Positions 61,676 to 64,000 of a stretch of 64,000 bases of DNA are shown here, one piece after another. The DNA comes from Fulvimarina pelagi HTCC2506 (GTDB taxonomy: Bacteria > Pseudomonadota > Alphaproteobacteria > Rhizobiales > Rhizobiaceae), in assembly GCF_000153705.1 (NCBI RefSeq), contig NZ_DS022272.1, forward strand, positions 600,195 to 664,194, in the 5' to 3' direction. The first letter of the stretch is position 1, and each line of letters starts with the position of its first letter. The position numbers and the translations under genes are program-made. Under the pieces are notes generated by a model. That model searched no databases. It was not told the DNA's origin and saw nothing but the letters and a program-made list of their open reading frames with translations.

Positions 61676-61908
61676 TTTCGGTAACAAGCATCTGATCCAG
61701 ATCTGTTCGCGACAACCAGGCCATTGTCCAGAGCCGCATCTGTCCCCACTTGGCGCGTCGACGCGCTTTACGGCAAGGTCAAATTGGAACAAGCTGGCGA
61801 CCCATTCGAGGGACTGCCGCCAGCGGCTCGAAAAAGGGACGGGCGAAGAGCTGCCCGCCAATCAACGAAGCGAGGAGGCAGGGCCCGTAGACCCTGCGGA
61901 TAGACGCC

Positions 61909-64000
61909 ATGGCACGCAACGATGACGCCACCGAAGTTTTCGCCGAAACTTCGTTTCTCTACGGCGGCAACGCGGATTACATCGAAGAGCTCTATGCCGC
62001 TTACGAGGACGACCCCTCCTCGGTCGATGCAGAGTGGGCAGATTTCTTCGACGGCCTGAAGGACGAAAAGGCAACGGTTCGGAAGAACGCTTCCGGCCCA
62101 TCCTGGGCCCGTGCGAACTGGCCTATCGCAGCGAATGGCGAACTGGTCGCCGCGCTCGACGGCGATTGGGGCGAAGTCGACACGCGAATTGACACGAAGG
62201 TTCGAAAAGAAGCGCAGAAGCAGGGCGTTGGTCTGACTGAAGAGGCCGCGAACCGGGCGCGGCAGGACTCGATCTCGGCCCTTATGCTCATCCGCGCTTT
62301 CCGTGTGCGCGGGCATCTCCATGCAGATCTCGATCCGCTCGGTATCGCCAATCAGCCCGACGACGACTACAACGAACTCTCGCCGAAGACCTACGGCTTC
62401 ACCGAAGCCGACTACGATCGCAAGATCTTCATCGACAACGTTCTGGGGATGAAATTCGCCACCATCCGTGAGATGCTGGAGGTCCTGAGACGCACCTATT
62501 GCTCGACCCTAGGTGTCGAGTTCATGCACATCTCCAACCCGGTCGAGAAAGGCTGGTTGCAGGAGCGCATCGAAGGGCCCGACAAGGGGGTCGCCTTCAC
62601 CAACGAAGGCAAGCGCGCGATCCTCAATAAGCTGATCGAGGCAGATGGCTTCGAGAAGTTTCTCGATGTAAAGTACAAGGGGACCAAGCGTTTCGGCTTG
62701 GACGGCGGAGAGGCGCTAATTCCTGCGCTTGAGCAGATCATCAAGCGAGGCGGTCAACTGGGCCTCAAGGAAATGGTGCTCGGCATGGCCCATCGCGGCC
62801 GGCTGAACGTGCTCTCCCAAGTGATGGCCAAGCCCCACCGCGCGATCTTCCATGAATTCAAGGGCGGCTCGTTCAAACCAGAGGACGTCGAGGGCTCCGG
62901 CGACGTCAAATACCATCTTGGCACGTCTTCCGACCGGACGTTCGATGACAACAACGTTCATCTTTCGCTGACGGCGAACCCGTCGCATCTGGAAATTGTC
63001 GATCCGGTCGTGATGGGCAAGGCGCGCGCCAAGCAGGATCAGATTGCCGGTTCCACCCGCTCGGATACCGTGCCGCTCGAACAGCGATCCAAGGTCCTGC
63101 CACTCCTGCTTCACGGCGATGCGGCCTTCGCAGGCCAGGGCGTCGTGCCGGAATGCTTCAACCTTTCGGCCCTGCGCGGTCATCGGGTGGCGGGGTCGAT
63201 CCACTTCATCATCAACAACCAGATCGGCTTCACCACCAATCCCCGCTTTTCGCGGTCCTCGCCCTATCCCTCCGACGTGGCGAAGATGGTCGAAGCGCCG
63301 ATCTTCCACGTCAACGGCGACGATCCGGAGGCGGTCGTCTATGCAGCGAAGATCGCGACCGAATTCAGGATGAAGTTCCATAAGCCGGTCGTCATCGACA
63401 TGTTCTGCTATCGGCGGCACGGTCACAACGAAGGCGACGAGCCGGCCTTCACCCAGCCGAAGATGTACAAGGTCATTCGGAATCATCCGACGACCCTCGA
63501 AGTCTATTCGAAGAAGCTGGTCGAGGAGGGACTGCTCACCCAGCAGGACGTCGACGACCGCATCGCCGATTTCCGCAAGAGCCTCGACGAGGATTTCGAG
63601 GCGAGCCAATCCTACAAGCCGAACAAGGCGGACTGGCTGGACGGTGCCTGGTCGGGCCTGAAGCGCGCCGAAGAGGACGACGAACCGCGTCGCGGCGCGA
63701 CCGGCGTGCCAATAAAGACCTTGCAGGACATCGGCACTAGGCTGTGCAGCGTACCGGACGAATTCAACGTCCACCGCACAATCCGTCGCTTCCTCGATAA
63801 CCGCTCGAAGATGATCGAGAGCGGCGAAAACATCGACTGGGCAACCGGTGAGGCGCTGGCCTTCGGTTCTCTCGTCGCCGAGGGGCATCCCGTGCGCCTC
63901 TCCGGTCAGGATTCGGAGCGTGGAACGTTTTCCCAGCGCCATTCGGTGCTGTATGATCAGGAAAACGAGGATCGCTACATCCCGCTCGGCCACGTGTCCG
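61909..64000 (+). CDS. sucA: 2-oxoglutarate dehydrogenase E1, 3'-truncated
   Basis: ThDP-dependent decarboxylase of the 2-oxoglutarate dehydrogenase complex. The frame runs from ATG 61909 to the window end (697 codons of about 1000). It has the N-terminal SFLYGGNADYIEELYAAY segment for complex assembly, LMLIRAFRVRGHLHADLDPL near residue 125, VLGMAHRGRLNVL near 286, SLTANPSHLEIVDPVV near 354, the ThDP/Mg region GDAAFAGQG and NNQIGFTTNP near 403-443, and RRHGHNEGDEPAFTQP near 502. It lacks the lipoyl-acyltransferase fusion of actinobacteria. It continues the mdh-sucCD cluster. Confidence 0.96.
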   Translation, partial: MARNDDATEVFAETSFLYGGNADYIEELYAAYEDDPSSVDAEWADFFDGLKDEKATVRKNASGPSWARANWPIAANGELVAALDGDWGEVDTRIDTKVRKEAQKQGVGLTEEAANRARQDSISALMLIRAFRVRGHLHADLDPLGIANQPDDDYNELSPKTYGFTEADYDRKIFIDNVLGMKFATIREMLEVLRRTYCSTLGVEFMHISNPVEKGWLQERIEGPDKGVAFTNEGKRAILNKLIEADGFEKFLDVKYKGTKRFGLDGGEALIPALEQIIKRGGQLGLKEMVLGMAHRGRLNVLSQVMAKPHRAIFHEFKGGSFKPEDVEGSGDVKYHLGTSSDRTFDDNNVHLSLTANPSHLEIVDPVVMGKARAKQDQIAGSTRSDTVPLEQRSKVLPLLLHGDAAFAGQGVVPECFNLSALRGHRVAGSIHFIINNQIGFTTNPRFSRSSPYPSDVAKMVEAPIFHVNGDDPEAVVYAAKIATEFRMKFHKPVVIDMFCYRRHGHNEGDEPAFTQPKMYKVIRNHPTTLEVYSKKLVEEGLLTQQDVDDRIADFRKSLDEDFEASQSYKPNKADWLDGAWSGLKRAEEDDEPRRGATGVPIKTLQDIGTRLCSVPDEFNVHRTIRRFLDNRSKMIESGENIDWATGEALAFGSLVAEGHPVRLSGQDSERGTFSQRHSVLYDQENEDRYIPLGHVS

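Overview
The window is a stretch of core chromosome from an alphaproteobacterium, most likely of the order Hyphomicrobiales (Rhizobiales). The signs are gene content and order (fliO-like/cckA/recA/alaS; hisB-DUF2628-hisH-hisA with hisF-hisE-coaA; mdh-sucCD-sucA), a DksA with only one of the four zinc-finger cysteines, a BacA-type transporter, and a GAAC-N7 type SOS site at recA. Several genes suggest Aurantimonadaceae or a close family, but that is only an impression. Base composition is uniformly GC-rich. I found no tRNA, rRNA, CRISPR array or insertion sequence.

Layout. 1-11250: end of glutathione reductase, a gamma-glutamylcyclotransferase-like gene, ytoQ, class II DAHP synthase, a two-gene membrane module that looks phage-derived, dusA, a TauE/SafE exporter, a small ion channel, a retropepsin-like membrane protease with a DUF1289 gene, a PleC/PdhS-like histidine kinase, a GST and a uracil-DNA glycosylase family gene. 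11300-16120: branched-chain amino acid synthesis (ilvB, ilvN). A previously unmarked leader peptide and attenuator precede ilvB, and an antisense gene for an exported tandem-repeat protein separates ilvB from ilvN. 16152-28031: alaX, cysK, dksA, fliO-like, cckA, recA, alaS, a PRC-barrel-like gene broken by two in-frame amber codons, and icd. 28178-31344: carboxylesterase, trmJ, murI.

31341-41681 is the most unusual part. It holds the components of a predicted peptide-ligation system: a circularly permuted ATP-grasp/alpha-E fusion overlapping a transglutaminase gene, a 1138-residue transglutaminase fused to a putative amidoligase (DUF2126), and a zinc-ribbon metallopeptidase. A voltage-gated sodium-type channel, an AEC transporter and a 56-residue basic protein lie between them. 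An overlapping treZ-malQ-treY operon (trehalose from alpha-glucan) follows, then a BacA/SbmA peptide transporter.

50179-56490 is a his operon on the minus strand. It includes a hidden 32-residue membrane protein between hisH and hisA and is split by a Uma2-type nuclease gene and an oppositely oriented alpha/beta hydrolase that lacks its nucleophilic serine. 56656-64000: zapE, then the TCA genes mdh, sucC, a 60-residue unknown protein, sucD and the start of sucA, which runs off the window.

All calls come from reading the sequence and its translations; no database search was run.
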